The translations under genes were made by a program, and so were the position numbers. A stretch of DNA of 64,000 nt, from contig JAANDG010000094.1 of NCBI GenBank assembly GCA_036852015.1, positions 275,487-339,486 of the forward strand, given 5' to 3'. Source of the stretch: Pelodera strongyloides (lineage: Eukaryota; Nematoda; Chromadorea; Rhabditida; Rhabditidae). Shown here piece after piece: positions 61,810 through 64,000 of the stretch. The notes beneath the pieces were generated by a model that did no database searches, had not been told where the DNA came from, and was given only the letters and a program-made list of their open reading frames with translations. The number at the start of each line of letters is the position of its first letter. The stretch's first letter is position 1.

Positions 61810-61920
61810 ATTAGTTGGCTTAGGTCTCCACTTAGGCTAAGGACTATATTTAGGCTTAGGTCTCTAGGCTTAGGCCTCTACTTAGGCAAAGGATTATATT
61901 TAGGCTCAGGCTTAGATCCT
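61810..61920. repeat. Degenerate CTTAGGC-containing minisatellite
   Basis: Repeats of roughly 48 bp: CTTAGGTCTCCACTTAGGC, then AAGGACTATATTTAGGC, twice over, with several TTAGGC hexamers that are not in tandem. Confidence 0.65.
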
Positions 61921-63494
61921 AATGCCTGCCACTCTAGCGCCGTTAATACTGATTTACCGTGTGATAAATATCAGTGCGCGCGTAGTACAGTTCTCGCAAT
62001 CAATCGGAGTTATCTAGTTTCTTTGCGAAAACTGAAAAGAGGCACATAAAAAAAACTTGTCACTGAGGCACTTGAGAGAACACAATAGACAACGCGAATA
62101 GCGGTTAGTCAACGCCGATTGAGACGTTTTTTAAAAATACGGCGGGACGTTTCGTAATGGAATTTTATGGAAATTAAAGTGATGTGTCACGTGGTTTTGA
62201 AAAGTATTCTGATTTTTTTGCACCCGTTAGTCGCGCACATTATATCAATATAGTTATAGCAGAAGGAAATATTCCAAAAACTAGGAAATCTTTTTTTAGG
62301 GTGAATAAAAGTTTGAACAGAATGACCTTGATTGAAATAGATGCGGAAATTTTGGTTATGAAATTGGTACAATCTAGACTATCTAGAAACAGCAGGATCG
62401 TAAATATACTAAAGTATGGCCTTATATTGACAAAACTTAGTGGTCTTATATTGACACAACTTGCGCGATACATTTTGTTGTCGTAATAAATGTTATGTTG
62501 ATGTTATATGAAATGCTTATGCTACGGTTGGCATGTATAAAAGGTTGACGAATTCGTCGCTGAAGGCAATCATTGTACAAAATCAGCTTATAATTTGCAA
62601 TACTCTGACCAATGTGCATTTTAGTTACATCATGGTATTGTTCAGGAACTTGCAACTCGCACTAAAGAAATTATGAGTAAGCTACGTCAAACGAGTTTCA
62701 AATGTTTCAAAAATAGAGCCCTATAAAATTGCTCGAACAGTACTGTGAGTCACGAAGTTACATAGGTATGCTAAATAAAAAATTCAATTTAATTTAATTT
62801 CACAAAATAAAATTTGCATTCAGGAAATAATTCTTAGCATTACAATGAAACCCAATACACAGCACAAATAAAAGTGTGCCAGAAAAAGATTATATATAGA
62901 AGTAGTTGTTTGTTGAACATACGACGTCCGTTTTTTTTCGTATTTCGAATGGCCAAGTCACGATGCTTGTTTCTTGGGTTACTCAAAGAATTTATTCTTT
63001 ATAAACTTTGCAAATTTAACGTTATAACTGATTGTGAGGTGAATTTTCCTCGGCCAGTGAAACTACAAAACCTATTTTTGCCAACAACGTGGGAAATAAA
63101 ACATGGATAAGAATAGATGAATTTAGTTACAAATATAGTTCATTATTAGATTAGCGCTATGTTACGCAGTTTTGATGTTCAACTACGTACCCCATTCGAC
63201 GCCAAAAAGGCACCGAAGGGCGCAGAAAATGTTTCAAAAACACGTGTCATATCGCTTTAAAGTTTTAAAGATGTACCAGCATCAGCTCTGCAGCAGCTTC
63301 TAATAATACCTCTTTGATTCTCGCATGCTCTGTCACACTGATTCTGACGTCTTCTCGTGTCTTGATGAGAGTTCTGATCTGTCTGCGTCTCTTTTAATCA
63401 CGCGCTTACTCTTCCCGAAAAAGTGTTGACAAGTCTTTTAGAATAAAAGACGAGCGCAATCCGGGAAGATGCAGAACTAAGGGCTTGATGAGCA

Positions 63495-63675
63495 TGGCAC
63501 ACACACACGCACACGCACACACACGTACGAACGCACACACATACACACACACCACGCGAACGCACACACACACATACACTCACACATCACGCGCACATAT
63601 ACACACATACCCCATATATTGTCTCACACGCGATGTCTCACACACATTCGCTTACGCTTACACATATTTTCACAG
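63495..63675. repeat. CA-rich microsatellite
   Basis: ACACACACGCACACGCACAC and related runs; His/Thr-rich frames across it are artefacts. Confidence 0.9.
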
Positions 63676-63792
63676 ACACGTATTATTGCGTGCTCGCTCT
63701 CATGCTCACTGTCATGCTGTCATGCACTCCTCCACATGGCGTAATGCAAAGACGCTGGGTTCTATTCCCTCTTCTCTTGTACAGTATCCCAA

Positions 63793-63910
63793 TTTTTCGA
63801 TCACATTTAAAATCTATAATATGTGGTTTGTCGATGCATCAAACGTGGTGCGCCAAGTTATAGCCGCACGAGAAGAGAGCGCAACGGATGTTGCCGCACC
63901 GTCAAAATGA
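63793..63910 (+). other. Possible terminal exon, unassigned
   Basis: CTTCTCTTGTACAG at 63,777-63,792 or so looks like an acceptor, followed by an open frame containing YPNFSITFKIYNMWFVDASN and a charged tail ending VAAPSK before TGA. I could not link it to another exon, so this is only a candidate. Confidence 0.25.
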
Positions 63911-64000
63911 TGGTGTCGCTGATTCTAACAATCAAAGGCGAAGAAGTGGAGTTGATTTTTGCCCCGTCGTCCTAACTTAGAATCTGAGAATACTACGGCA

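Noticed and set aside
61810..61920. TTAGGC words suggesting interstitial telomere repeat
   Set aside because: The hexamers are spread within a longer degenerate unit and never tandem, so they are not telomeric sequence.
63490..63680. His/Thr-rich plus-strand frame
   Set aside because: It is the translation of a CA microsatellite.

Overview
This is an intron-rich animal nuclear segment. All four supported genes are split by GT-AG introns (two are GC-AG), and the spaces between and inside them are full of palindromic MITEs, tRNA-derived SINEs, microsatellites and one large satellite array. Nothing bacterial or viral was seen. The species cannot be named from the sequence. Intron density, the MITE/SINE load and splice acceptors sitting just upstream of three start codons fit an invertebrate, possibly one that uses spliced-leader trans-splicing (inference).

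Layout, left to right. 1-9.3 kb holds no convincing gene: a MITE, a degenerate pyrimidine-rich repeat field (about 1.63-3.56 kb) and a satellite of about 139 bp units (about 4.44-9.02 kb) interrupted by a palindromic MITE. 9,320-14,589 (minus) is GATB, the B subunit of the mitochondrial glutamyl-tRNA(Gln) amidotransferase: 15 exons, 506 codons plus stop. 15,721-45,947 (minus) is GCN1, the ribosome-bound HEAT-repeat activator of the eIF2-alpha kinase GCN2: 71 exons that I could join in one frame to 2,635 codons plus stop. Both genes serve translation (mitochondrial tRNA charging and cytosolic stress signalling), and GCN1 lies 1.1 kb upstream of GATB on the same strand.

Right of GCN1, five minus-strand exons (48,606-55,505) join in frame into a 199-residue secreted, cysteine-containing protein that I do not recognise. 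Its signal-peptide exon is separated from the rest by an intron of about 5.2 kb. A plus-strand gene of about 196 residues (50,995-55,099), also unrecognised, lies entirely inside that intron. From 55.5 kb to the end I see SINEs, MITEs, simple repeats and a few weak exon-like stretches, but no gene I can defend.

Exon coordinates were read by eye from splice signals and reading-frame continuity. For GATB, GCN1 and the secreted gene the exon lengths sum to multiples of three with no internal stop, which is the main check on them.
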